From Butyrivibrio sp. (GTDB taxonomy: Bacteria > Bacillota > Clostridia > Lachnospirales > Lachnospiraceae), in contig JAEDHB010000008.1 of assembly GCA_016297265.1 (NCBI GenBank), forward strand, positions 1 to 58,551: a stretch of DNA of 58,551 nucleotides, in the 5' to 3' direction. The position numbers and the translations under genes are program-made. Positions within the stretch are counted from its first letter, which is position 1, and every line of letters begins with the position of its first letter. This document shows, in pieces, positions 8,569 through 16,445 of this stretch. The notes under the pieces are model-generated. The model was not told the origin of the DNA. It did not search any database and saw nothing but the letters and a program-made list of their open reading frames with translations.

Positions 8569-11500
8569 CTATTCTTCGTCATATAATTCGTCAGAATCGT
8601 CAAATGAATCATCTGCTGAATCATCCACATCTGCAAATTCACCATCAACAAGTTCCTGTTTCTGATATCCGAATGCACCGAAATCCTCTTCATATCCGTA
8701 TGCTTCTTTATCATTAGCAAGTTCTGCCACTGTTGAATCGCTATCTGTTGCATTTATATTTTCCTTGATGTCAACTTCTTCTCCGTTTTCATCAAGCACA
8801 GTTACATCAAGTGCAAGTGATCTCAATTCCTCAAGTAATACCTTGAATGATTCAGGAACACCCGGCTCAGGAATGTTATCTCCCTTAATAATCGCTTCGT
8901 ATGTCTTAACACGTCCCACAACATCATCTGACTTAACTGTAAGAATTTCCTGAAGTGTATATGCAGCACCATATGCTTCGAGCGCCCAAACCTCCATCTC
9001 ACCAAATCTCTGACCACCGAACTGGGCTTTACCTCCAAGTGGCTGCTGAGTTACAAGTGAGTAAGGACCTGTTGAACGGGCATGAATCTTATCATCTACC
9101 AAGTGATGAAGCTTGAGGTAATGCATGTGACCAATTGTAACAGGGCTGTCAAAATATTCTCCTGTTCTTCCGTCACGAAGTCTTACCCTACCATCTCTTG
9201 AGATAGGTACACCCTTCCACTCTTTTCTGTGATCAAGGTTATTTCCAAGGTATTCCATAAGGTCTTCATTGATTTTCTCATCCCATTTTGCCTTGAAATC
9301 ATCCCATTCCATATTTACGTAGTCATTTGCCAAATCAAGTGTATCCATAATGGCAGATTCATCAGCACCATCAAATACAGGAGTAGAAATCTTGAATCCA
9401 AGTGCTTTTGCAGCAAGACTTAAATGGATTTCAAGCACCTGCCCGATATTCATACGTGATGGCACGCCCAATGGGTTAAGCACGATATCAAGAGGACGAC
9501 CGTTTGGAAGGAATGGCATATCCTCAACCGGTAAAATTCTTGAAACTACACCCTTATTACCATGACGACCGGCCATCTTGTCACCAACAGAAATCTTTCT
9601 CTTCTGGGCAATATAGATACGAACTGTCTGGTTAACTCCAGGTGAAAGTTCATCACCGTTTTCTCTTGTGAATACTTTTGCATCAACTACAATACCATAT
9701 TCACCGTGAGGCACTTTGAGGGAAGTATCCCTAACCTCTCTGGCTTTTTCACCAAAGATTGCTCTTAAGAGTCTTTCCTCTGCTGTAAGCTCAGTTTCTC
9801 CCTTTGGAGTAACCTTACCAACAAGGATATCTCCGGCACGAACCTCTGCACCGATTCTGATAATTCCTCTTTCGTCAAGATTCTTAAGTGCATCATCACC
9901 TACACCCGGAACGTCTCTTGTAATTTCTTCAGGTCCGAGCTTGGTATCCCTTGCTTCGGCCTCATATTCTTCAATGTGAACAGATGTATACACATCGTCA
10001 CGAACAAGTCTTTCACTTAATAATACCGCATCCTCGTAGTTGTAACCTTCCCAGGTCATGAAACCGATAAGCGGATTCTTACCCAATGCAATTTCACCAT
10101 TGCTTGTTGATGGTCCGTCTGCAATAACCTCACCGGCTTCAACAGATTCACCCTTAACAACAATAGGTTTCTGGTTGTAACAGTTGCTCTGGTTACTTCT
10201 TGAGTATTTTGTAAGCTTATAGACGTCCTTAATTCCGTCTTCTCTCTTGATTACAATTTCTGTAGATGTTGCTCTCTCAACAGAACCTGCATGATGCGCA
10301 ACAACACATGCACCTGAATCCACAGCTGCCTTGTATTCCATTCCGGTTCCTACTACAGCTGAATCCGTTGTAAGAAGAGGCACTGCCTGACGCTGCATGT
10401 TTGAACCCATGAGTGCACGGTTAGCATCGTCATTCTCAAGGAATGGGATCATTGACGTAGCTACTGAGAATACCATCTTTGGAGATACGTCCATGAGATC
10501 AATTTTCTTTTTCTCAAATTCAGAAGTTTCTTCTCTGTATCTTCCTGATACACTATTCTTTACGAAATGTCCTTCATCATCAAGTTCAGCATTAGCCTGC
10601 GCAACATAATAATTATCTTCTTCATCAGCAGTTAGATATCTCACTTCATCGGTAACTATTGGATTGCTTGGATCCGTTGTTTTATCAACAACACGATATG
10701 GAGCTTCAACAAAGCCGTATTCGTTGATTCTTGCGTATGACGCAAGTGAGTTGATAAGACCGATGTTAGGACCTTCAGGAGTCTCAATAGGGCACATTCT
10801 TCCGTAATGGGTATAATGAACATCTCGTACTTCGAATCCTGCACGATCTCTTGAAAGACCACCAGGTCCGAGCGCTGAAAGTCTTCTCTTGTGCGTAATC
10901 TCAGAAAGAGGGTTATTCTGATCCATAAACTGTGACAACTGTGAGCTACCGAAAAATTCTTTAACAGCAGCTGTTACAGGCTTAATATTGATAAGAGTCT
11001 GTGGTAAAACACCTTCAAGGTCCTGAGTTGTCATTCTTTCACGAACAACTCTTTCCATTCTTGACAAACCAATTCTGTACTGGTTCTGTAAAAGTTCGCC
11101 CACCGCTCTGATACGTCTGTTGCCGAGGTGATCGATATCATCCTTGGTTCCGATGCCATATTCGATATGAACATTATAGTTGATTGATGAAATAATATCA
11201 TCAACTGTAATATGCTTTGGAATAAGGTCGCTGACATTTTTCTTAAGTGCTTCCTTAATATCGTCGATATTGTCATTTTCCTCAAGAATTGTCTTAAGAA
11301 CAGGATAGTAAACAGCCTCGCTGATACCGAGTTCTTTTGCTTCTGCCTCGGTAATGTCAACATGACTGGTCACATCAACCATCATATTTGAGAGCACTTT
11401 AACTTTTCTGTCCTCAACAAGAAGCCATACAAAAGGTACGGCTGCATTCTGAATTGCAAGAGCTTTCTCAACTGTCAGAACTTCATCTGCGGAAGCCAGG

Positions 11501-12438
11501 ATTTCTCCTGTGGTACTGTCAACCACATCCTCAGCAAGTCTGTGGCCTGCAATTCTGTTTTTGAAATTAAGTTTTTTGTTAAATTTATAACGTCCAACCT
11601 TTGCAAGGTCGTATCTTCTAGGGTCAAAGAACATAGCACTTACAAGGCTCTCAGCACTTTCTACTGAAAGTGGCTCACCCGGACGAATCTTCTTATATAA
11701 CTCAAGAAGGCCTGTCTCATAGCTTCCTTCCGGATTCTTTTCGTCAACTGAAGGATCCTTGGCAATACTTGCAAGAATCTTTGGTTCTTCACCGAAAAGT
11801 TCAAGAATTTCGGAGTTTTTACCAAAACCGAGAGCTCTGACAAGTACAGTTACAGGCACTTTTCTTGTTCTATCTACACGCACCGAAAAAACATCGTTAG
11901 AGTCTGTTTCGTACTCCAACCATGCTCCTCTATTAGGGATTACGGTACATGAATAAAGTTCTTTACCGATTTTATCATGTCCGATTTCATAATATATTCC
12001 CGGCGAACGAACTAACTGGCTTACAATAACTCGTTCCGCACCGTTTATCACAAATGTACCGGTAGCAGTCATAAGAGGAAGATCACCCATGAAAATATCA
12101 TGTTCCTTAATCTCTCCGGTCTCTTTGTTGTAAAGTCTGACTTTTACCTTAAGCGGAGCTGCATATGTTGCATCTCTCTCCTTACATTCTTCAATAGAAT
12201 ACTTGACATCTTCTTCGCATAAAACAAAATCAACAAATTCAAGACTTAAGTGTCCACTATAGTCTGTAATTGGTGATATGTCTTCGAAAACTTCCTTGAG
12301 TCCTTCTTCCAGAAACCATTTATATGAGTTCTTCTGAACTTCAATTAAATTTGGCATATCAAGAACTTCTTTCTGTCTTGAATAGCTCATTCTGACATTT
12401 TTGCCGAATTTCTGAGGACGTAATCTGTTTTTTTCCAT
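8569..12438 (-). CDS. rpoB: DNA-directed RNA polymerase subunit beta
   Basis: The second-largest RNA polymerase subunit, forming the other half of the active-site cleft and the rifampicin pocket. The start is set at the ATG at 12436-12438 (MEKNRLRPQKFGK), 1289 residues. An in-frame GTG 12 bases upstream is also possible, but the AGGGGTG site at 12449-12455 is spaced correctly for the ATG and overlaps the GTG. The rifampicin cluster reads SQLSQFMDQNNPLSEITHKR then LSALGPGG, with the usual Q, D, H and S residues, so no resistance change is visible. The C-terminus carries an acidic tail of about 60 residues. Confidence 0.98.
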   Translation of the reverse strand: MEKNRLRPQKFGKNVRMSYSRQKEVLDMPNLIEVQKNSYKWFLEEGLKEVFEDISPITDYSGHLSLEFVDFVLCEEDVKYSIEECKERDATYAAPLKVKVRLYNKETGEIKEHDIFMGDLPLMTATGTFVINGAERVIVSQLVRSPGIYYEIGHDKIGKELYSCTVIPNRGAWLEYETDSNDVFSVRVDRTRKVPVTVLVRALGFGKNSEILELFGEEPKILASIAKDPSVDEKNPEGSYETGLLELYKKIRPGEPLSVESAESLVSAMFFDPRRYDLAKVGRYKFNKKLNFKNRIAGHRLAEDVVDSTTGEILASADEVLTVEKALAIQNAAVPFVWLLVEDRKVKVLSNMMVDVTSHVDITEAEAKELGISEAVYYPVLKTILEENDNIDDIKEALKKNVSDLIPKHITVDDIISSINYNVHIEYGIGTKDDIDHLGNRRIRAVGELLQNQYRIGLSRMERVVRERMTTQDLEGVLPQTLINIKPVTAAVKEFFGSSQLSQFMDQNNPLSEITHKRRLSALGPGGLSRDRAGFEVRDVHYTHYGRMCPIETPEGPNIGLINSLASYARINEYGFVEAPYRVVDKTTDPSNPIVTDEVRYLTADEEDNYYVAQANAELDDEGHFVKNSVSGRYREETSEFEKKKIDLMDVSPKMVFSVATSMIPFLENDDANRALMGSNMQRQAVPLLTTDSAVVGTGMEYKAAVDSGACVVAHHAGSVERATSTEIVIKREDGIKDVYKLTKYSRSNQSNCYNQKPIVVKGESVEAGEVIADGPSTSNGEIALGKNPLIGFMTWEGYNYEDAVLLSERLVRDDVYTSVHIEEYEAEARDTKLGPEEITRDVPGVGDDALKNLDERGIIRIGAEVRAGDILVGKVTPKGETELTAEERLLRAIFGEKAREVRDTSLKVPHGEYGIVVDAKVFTRENGDELSPGVNQTVRIYIAQKRKISVGDKMAGRHGNKGVVSRILPVEDMPFLPNGRPLDIVLNPLGVPSRMNIGQVLEIHLSLAAKALGFKISTPVFDGADESAIMDTLDLANDYVNMEWDDFKAKWDEKINEDLMEYLGNNLDHRKEWKGVPISRDGRVRLRDGRTGEYFDSPVTIGHMHYLKLHHLVDDKIHARSTGPYSLVTQQPLGGKAQFGGQRFGEMEVWALEAYGAAYTLQEILTVKSDDVVGRVKTYEAIIKGDNIPEPGVPESFKVLLEELRSLALDVTVLDENGEEVDIKENINATDSDSTVAELANDKEAYGYEEDFGAFGYQKQELVDGEFADVDDSADDSFDDSDELYDEE

Positions 12439-12520
12439 TGACGTTTTCACCCCTAGCGCTTTCTATATATTTGAACTTGTATTGGATTTTGGCACAATGC
12501 CGCACAATAAAGCATTATCC

Positions 12521-12549
12521 ATAATATCACGCAAGTATTTTATTGTCAA
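12521..12549 (-). promoter_or_regulatory. Sigma-A-type promoter for rpoBC
   Basis: On the minus strand TTGACA (12549-12544) and TATTAT (12526-12521) are 17 nt apart. It lies downstream of the rplL terminator and about 85 bases upstream of rpoB, so rpoBC can be made independently of rplJL. Confidence 0.82.
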
Positions 12550-12603
12550 TATTTTTTTTGGAAATATTTTGAAAAAAGAATATTTGATATATGATTCGAC
12601 AGA

Positions 12604-12635
12604 AAACCCCCGGTGAGCACATCTGCTTACCGGGG
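12604..12635 (-). terminator. Intrinsic terminator after rplL
   Basis: A 12-bp stem (12608-12619 with 12624-12635, one G-U pair) closes a 4-base loop. On the minus strand it is followed by GTTTTC. It lies 32 bases past the rplL stop. The T-run is short, so partial readthrough into rpoB is possible, as known for rplJL-rpoBC in other bacteria. Confidence 0.8.
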
Positions 12636-12666
12636 AATCATTATTTTTCTTAATTACGCAACAAAA

Positions 12667-13029
12667 TTACTTAATTGTAACTTTTGCTCCAGCCTCTTCA
12701 AGTTTCTTCTTGATGTCTTCAGCTTCGTCCTTGCTAACGCCCTCTTTGATAACCTTTGGAGCAGCTGTAACAAGATCCTTAGCTTCTTTAAGTCCAAGAC
12801 CTGTGATTTCACGAACTACTTTGATTACAGGAACGCCTGCACCCTCTGTAAGCTCAACATCGAATTCTGTCTTCTCTTCTCCGCCTGCTGCTGCAGCTCC
12901 GCCTGCTGCTGCAACTACAACACCTGCTGCTGCAGATACACCGAATTCTTCCTCGCATGCTTTAACGAGATCGTTTAATTCTAATACTGATAAACCTTTG
13001 ATTACTTCAATAATTTCCTGAGTTGTCAT
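12667..13029 (-). CDS. rplL: 50S ribosomal protein L7/L12
   Basis: The acidic stalk protein that recruits translational GTPases. It has 120 residues, starting MTTQEIIEVIKGL at 13027-13029 after a GGAGGAAA site. A longer in-frame start 15 bases upstream overlaps that site and is rejected. The N-terminal dimerisation helix is followed by an alanine/glycine-rich hinge (about residues 36-55) and the conserved C-terminal domain (LKEAKDLVTAAPKVIKEG). It follows rplJ by 30 bases and ends in a terminator. Confidence 0.97.
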   Translation of the reverse strand: MTTQEIIEVIKGLSVLELNDLVKACEEEFGVSAAAGVVVAAAGGAAAAGGEEKTEFDVELTEGAGVPVIKVVREITGLGLKEAKDLVTAAPKVIKEGVSKDEAEDIKKKLEEAGAKVTIK

Positions 13030-13059
13030 TATAATTTCCTCCATTTAATAATTTAATAA

Positions 13060-13554
13060 TTATGCTTCTGATTCTTTTTTCTCTGCAATCTGCTTAATAA
13101 CACGTGCAAAATTGCTGATAGGTGACTGGATACTTCCAAGTAATTTGGAAATAAGTTCTTCTCTTGAAGGGATTGTTGCGATGACTTTAACGCCTTCAGC
13201 ATCATAATATGTTCCTTCAACAACACCTGACTTAAGTTCAAGTGCTTCTGCATTCTTAGCAAAATTAAAGAGAATTCTTGCCGGTGCAGTTGCATCACTT
13301 TTTGAAATTGCGATAGCTGTTGGTCCGTCAAGCTGTGGAGCAAGAGCCTCGAATTCTGTACCTGCAATAGCACGCTTGATAAGTGTATTCTTGTATACTT
13401 TATATACAACACCTGCTTCTCTCATCTGCTTACGTAAGATTGTATCCTGCTCTACTGTAAGTCCACGGTAGTCTGCAAGAACAACGCCTTTAGCATCTTT
13501 GAGATTTTCAGCGATTTCTTCTACAATAGGTGCTTTTAATTCAACCTTTGCCAT
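13060..13554 (-). CDS. rplJ: 50S ribosomal protein L10
   Basis: L10 anchors the L7/L12 dimers to the 50S stalk base. It has 164 residues. The N-terminal RNA-binding part contains VVLADYRGLTVEQDTILRK, and the C-terminal helix carries the L7/L12 binding sites. The start has an AAGGAGGAA site. The L10-L12 complex usually represses this operon by binding the leader, and such a leader is visible here (13575-13705). Confidence 0.97.
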   Translation of the reverse strand: MAKVELKAPIVEEIAENLKDAKGVVLADYRGLTVEQDTILRKQMREAGVVYKVYKNTLIKRAIAGTEFEALAPQLDGPTAIAISKSDATAPARILFNFAKNAEALELKSGVVEGTYYDAEGVKVIATIPSREELISKLLGSIQSPISNFARVIKQIAEKKESEA

Positions 13555-13574
13555 GACTGTTCCTCCTTATTAGA

Positions 13575-13705
13575 ATAAAAATTGCCTCCCGCAGACATAA
13601 CGGGAGGCATAAATATCAATCATGCTTATATCCCTCGGCAGGCGTTTTCATCTTATGCCTTGCGGCACCTGCTGTCTACGGTATGGTTACTTTCATAACC
13701 GACAT
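13575..13705 (-). promoter_or_regulatory. L10 leader (autoregulatory rplJ leader RNA)
   Basis: The transcript between the promoter and rplJ has the hallmarks of the Firmicutes L10 leader (Rfam L10_leader class). There is an upstream segment with GACAGCAGGTGCCGCAAGG, a pairing CCTGCCGAGG segment, then a stem GCCTCCCG/CGGGAGGC (13601-13608 with 13584-13591) whose loop contains TTATGTCTG. That last stem is followed by TTTTTATT on the minus strand, so it may act as an attenuator. The identification rests on these recalled motifs, not on a covariance search. Confidence 0.85.
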
Positions 13706-13710
13706 ATGGT

Positions 13711-13739
13711 ATATTACCATTTGTTATTTTGTTTGTCAA
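13711..13739 (-). promoter_or_regulatory. Sigma-A-type promoter for rplJL
   Basis: On the minus strand TTGACA (13739-13734) and TAATAT (13716-13711) are 17 nt apart, immediately after the rplA stop codon. The transcript would begin at the L10 leader. Confidence 0.85.
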
Positions 13740-13742
13740 CAA

Positions 13743-14438
13743 TTAACCAAGGAATTTTGTTGCATCAACTCTTACACCAGGACCCATTGTAGATGCAAGT
13801 GTAATATTTTTGATGTATGCGCCCTTGATTGCTGATGGTTTTGCTTTAACAATAGCTTCCATAACTGCTTTAAAGTTTTCAGCAAGCTGCTCCTCTGTGA
13901 AAGATACCTTTCCGATTGGAACATGAACGATGTTAGTCTTATCAAGTCTGTATTCAATCTTACCTGCTTTGATATCGTTAACTGCTTTTGTAACATCCAT
14001 TGTTACCGTACCAGCCTTAGGGTTTGGCATTAAGCCCTTAGGTCCGAGCACACGACCAAGACGTCCAACAACACCCATCATATCAGGTGTAGCTACTACA
14101 ACGTCGAATTCAAACCATCCGTCATTCTGGATCTTTGGAATGAGTTCTTCGCCGCCTACGAAATCAGCACCTGCTGCTTCAGCCTCAGTTGCCTTAGCGC
14201 CCTTAGCAAACACAAGAACTCTGACTGATTTACCTGTTCCGTGTGGAAGTACTACAGCACCACGGATCTGCTGATCTGCATGACGTCCGTCACATCCTGT
14301 TCTGATATGTGCTTCTACTGTCTCATCAAACTTTGCTGTTGAAGCCTTTTTTACAAGACCTACAGCTTCTTCTGTACTGTAAATTGATGCGCGGTCAATA
14401 AGTTTAGCCGCCTCAACGTATTTTTTACCTCTTTTCAT
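13743..14438 (-). CDS. rplA: 50S ribosomal protein L1
   Basis: L1 forms the mobile L1 stalk of the 50S subunit and in several bacteria represses the L11-L1 operon. It has 231 residues, normal length. The L1 signature region is present around MGVVGRLGRVLGPKGLMPNP, and the start MKRGKKYVEAAKLID follows an AGGAGGT site. A hairpin nearly identical to one before rplK lies just upstream (14451-14480), which suggests each gene carries its own regulatory target. It follows rplK by 51 bases. Confidence 0.97.
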   Translation of the reverse strand: MKRGKKYVEAAKLIDRASIYSTEEAVGLVKKASTAKFDETVEAHIRTGCDGRHADQQIRGAVVLPHGTGKSVRVLVFAKGAKATEAEAAGADFVGGEELIPKIQNDGWFEFDVVVATPDMMGVVGRLGRVLGPKGLMPNPKAGTVTMDVTKAVNDIKAGKIEYRLDKTNIVHVPIGKVSFTEEQLAENFKAVMEAIVKAKPSAIKGAYIKNITLASTMGPGVRVDATKFLG

Positions 14439-14450
14439 AATAAACCTCCT

Positions 14451-14480
14451 AGTGGTATTTGCGGGGTTTGCCCTCCCACA
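14451..14480 (-). promoter_or_regulatory. Candidate L1-type operator hairpin before rplA
   Basis: On the minus strand the leader reads GTGGGAGGG, a short loop, CCCCGCAAATACCAC. An outer GTGG/CCAC pair and an inner GGG/CCC pair are separated by unpaired, purine-rich positions. It ends directly at the Shine-Dalgarno site. A second copy before rplK shares the same outer and inner sequences. The placement fits translational control by L1, and this function is inferred. Confidence 0.6.
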
Positions 14481-14489
14481 ATTTTACTG

Positions 14490-14915
14490 TTATTCTTCTA
14501 CTTGGATTCCCATACTCTTAGCTGTACCTTCAATCATGCTCATAGCAGCCTCAAGTGAACCTGCATTAAGGTCAGGCATTTTCTGCTCTGCAATCTTCTG
14601 AATATCAGCCTTAGAAATCTTAGCTACCTTTGTCTTGTTTGGAACACCTGAACCTGATTTAATGTTGCAGGCTTTCTTAAGAAGAACAGCAGCTGGTGGA
14701 GTTTTTGTTATAAAACTGAAGCTTCTGTCTGCGTATACTGTGATGACAACCGGGATAACTGTGTCTCCCATATCAGCTGTCTTTGCGTTGAACTGCTTTG
14801 TGAATTCAACGATGTTAACACCATGCTGACCAAGTGCTGGACCAACCGGTGGAGCTGGTGTAGCCTTTCCAGCAGGTATCTGTAATTTGATGTATCCTGT
14901 TACTTTCTTTGCCAT
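14490..14915 (-). CDS. rplK: 50S ribosomal protein L11
   Basis: L11 sits at the GTPase-associated centre and is needed for RelA activation and for thiostrepton sensitivity. It has 141 residues. The N-terminal proline-rich loop APPVGPALGQHGVNI is intact, and the C-terminal rRNA-binding domain holds KAMPDLNA-like sequence around residues 111-118. The start follows an AGGAGGTG site. A structured leader separates it from nusG. Confidence 0.97.
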   Translation of the reverse strand: MAKKVTGYIKLQIPAGKATPAPPVGPALGQHGVNIVEFTKQFNAKTADMGDTVIPVVITVYADRSFSFITKTPPAAVLLKKACNIKSGSGVPNKTKVAKISKADIQKIAEQKMPDLNAGSLEAAMSMIEGTAKSMGIQVEE

Positions 14916-14936
14916 TTTGGCACCTCCTAAAATAAT

Positions 14937-14964
14937 GTGGTATTTGCGGGAATGACCCTCCCAC
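14937..14964 (-). promoter_or_regulatory. Candidate L1-type operator hairpin before rplK
   Basis: The minus-strand sequence GTGGGAGGG, loop, CCCGCAAATACCAC matches the element before rplA at nearly every position outside the loop. It lies 12 bases upstream of the AGGAGG of rplK. Duplication of the same hairpin before both cistrons of one operon supports a shared ligand, most likely L1. Confidence 0.6.
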
Positions 14965-14965
14965 T

Positions 14966-15075
14966 TCCGCGAACGCGGACGCAGTCCTTACGGACCTGTC
15001 CATATGCTTCGAGAGATGATTCTCTCTATTCCGCAAGCAGTTTGCACTGCCGGGAAACATTCCATTTACATATGG
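14966..15075 (-). ncRNA. Multi-hairpin structured leader between nusG and rplK
   Basis: This gap and the last codons of nusG hold a dense set of inverted repeats. A 7-bp pair closes the unit (15069-15075 with 15000-15006). Inside it are a hairpin with internal loop and a GCAA tetraloop (15029-15056) and a 6-bp hairpin with a 4-nt loop (15011-15026). Downstream follow a 4-bp hairpin with a GTAA tetraloop (14984-14995) and a 5-bp hairpin (14966-14979), then the L1-like element. GNRA tetraloops suggest a selected RNA fold. I cannot assign it to a named leader class. Confidence 0.55.
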
Positions 15076-15599
15076 CGTATTTCACTGAAGTTGAGCTCAA
15101 CAGGGGTCTCACGGCCGAACATATCGACCATAATTGTTACTGTCTGCTTTCCTTCATTAATACTCTTAATCTGTCCAACTGTATTCTCCCATACACCTGA
15201 GATTGCAACAATTGTCTCTCCAACATTGTAATCAACAGCCACCTTCTTGGATGCGTTGATTCCGAGATTTCTCATTTCCTCATCTGTAAGAGGAACCGGT
15301 TTGGATCCCGGTCCGACAAAACCTGTAACACCGCGGGTATTACGCACTACATACCATGTATCATCATTCATAATCATGTTAATCAGAACATATCCCGGAA
15401 AAATCTTTTTCTGAACTTCCTTGCGAACTCCTGATTTAGTAGTCTCGATTACAGTCTCCAAAGGAACTGATACCTCGAGGATCTGGTCCTGAAGATTTCT
15501 ATTTTCTACTGTCTTTTCAATGTTAGCTTTAACTTTGTTTTCATAGCCTGAGTATGTATGAACAACATACCACTTAGCTCCTGACATTTCCTCTGACAT
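15066..15599 (-). CDS. nusG: Transcription termination/antitermination factor NusG
   Basis: NusG binds the RNA polymerase clamp and modulates pausing and termination. It has 177 residues. The N-terminal NGN domain begins with KWYVVHTYSGYENKV, and the C-terminal KOW domain begins near VGETIVAISGVWENT and ends FSEIRHM. It follows secE by 34 bases with no terminator. Its final codons form one arm of the structured element before rplK. Confidence 0.97.
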   Translation of the reverse strand: MSEEMSGAKWYVVHTYSGYENKVKANIEKTVENRNLQDQILEVSVPLETVIETTKSGVRKEVQKKIFPGYVLINMIMNDDTWYVVRNTRGVTGFVGPGSKPVPLTDEEMRNLGINASKKVAVDYNVGETIVAISGVWENTVGQIKSINEGKQTVTIMVDMFGRETPVELNFSEIRHM

Positions 15600-15633
15600 T
15601 AATTCACCTTTCTGCCGAATACCTCAGCACCAA

Positions 15634-15912
15634 TTACTTAATTAGCATATTTATACCAAGTCTTACAACGTTATCAATCAAAACAATAAGTGCGCCGAGC
15701 ACAACTGTTGCTACGATAACAGCGACGGTCTGCCTTGCTAACGACTGGCGGCTTGGCCAGATGATTTTCTTGAATTCTGCCTTAACCTGCGAAAAGAATC
15801 CCTGCTTGCCGGATTTCTTTGCCTTTGGAGTCTTGGCAGTTTTGAGAGCAACCTCTTCAACTGTAATGTCATCGGATACGCTGTTAACTAATTTCTTTTC
15901 AGCATCATCCAT
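15634..15912 (-). CDS. secE: Preprotein translocase subunit SecE
   Basis: SecE is the essential small subunit of the SecYEG channel. It has 92 residues, a charged N-terminal extension of about 30 residues, the conserved amphipathic segment FFSQVKAEFKKIIWPSRQ, and one membrane helix (about residues 62-84). Its place between rpmG and nusG is the universal order in Firmicutes. Confidence 0.96.
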   Translation of the reverse strand: MDDAEKKLVNSVSDDITVEEVALKTAKTPKAKKSGKQGFFSQVKAEFKKIIWPSRQSLARQTVAVIVATVVLGALIVLIDNVVRLGINMLIK

Positions 15913-15956
15913 TTATATGACCTCCATATTAATCTCAATATTCTAAGACTCAAAAA

Positions 15957-16106
15957 TTATTTTGTCTCTTTATGCATTGTGTGAGATTTACAGAATTTGC
16001 AATATTTCTTTGTCTCCATTCTGTCAGGATGTGTCTTCTTATCCTTTGTCATATTGTAGTTACGCTGCTTGCATTCCGTACAAGCTAATGTGATTTTTAC
16101 ACGCAT
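15957..16106 (-). CDS. rpmG: 50S ribosomal protein L33 (zinc-ribbon type)
   Basis: L33 is a small 50S protein near the E site. The 49-residue product starts MRVKITLACTECKQRNY at 16104-16106 behind a GGAGGTAAGG site. An upstream in-frame start at 16193 would add 29 non-conserved residues and is rejected. Two CxxC pairs (CTEC and CKFC) show it is the zinc-containing form. It is the first gene of the rpmG-secE-nusG unit. Confidence 0.96.
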   Translation of the reverse strand: MRVKITLACTECKQRNYNMTKDKKTHPDRMETKKYCKFCKSHTMHKETK

Positions 16107-16182
16107 GACCTTACCTCCAATAATAATAAAATCTATGTTTTTTAGGCATAAAAAAAAAGCCTTACTTCCCGTAGCTTTCCTA

Positions 16183-16211
16183 CTATAACACAATTATTCA
16201 AATCAAGTCAA
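16183..16211 (-). promoter_or_regulatory. Sigma-A-type promoter for rpmG-secE-nusG
   Basis: On the minus strand TTGACT (16211-16206) and TTATAG (16188-16183) are 17 nt apart, about 80 bases upstream of rpmG. The leader contains a run of nine T residues. Confidence 0.7.
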
Positions 16212-16349
16212 TACTTTTTTGCATTATTTCGTGAACAAAATATGTAAAAACACATCGTCAACTATATCTTGTATTATCACCTCATCCATACTCCCATATA
16301 TTCCGTTGTTTGTCAATATATTTATATAAGAAGAAATACAAAAAAATTA

Positions 16350-16378
16350 GTGACAAATGCCCATGTTTATATTATAAT
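16350..16378 (+). promoter_or_regulatory. Sigma-A-type promoter for the FliD-like gene
   Basis: GTGACA (16350-16355) and TATAAT (16373-16378) are separated by 17 nt, 67 bases upstream of the start codon. No sigma-28 motif is visible here, so the gene may not follow late flagellar timing. Confidence 0.65.
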
Positions 16379-16445
16379 AGAGTTGTAAAAATGGATTTTT
16401 TATACACATCTTTTAATCATAGTGCAGACAAGGAGGTGACTGGTT

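Larger units (their letters stand above)
16107..16445. other. Divergent intergenic region between rpmG and the FliD-like gene
   Basis: These 339 bases contain the minus-strand rpmG promoter and, near 16350-16378, a plus-strand promoter for the FliD-like gene. The middle (about 16212-16349) is AT-rich, and I see no gene, repeat or RNA structure in it. Confidence 0.6.

Noticed and set aside
4679..12450. Many plus-strand ORFs opposite rpoC and rpoB
   Set aside because: They are low-complexity, Ser/Ile/Phe-rich shadows of strongly conserved minus-strand genes, with no Shine-Dalgarno sites.
16107..16445. tRNA or sRNA in the rpmG upstream region
   Set aside because: No cloverleaf, CCA-type end or terminator-linked stem was found. 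Only promoters are visible.
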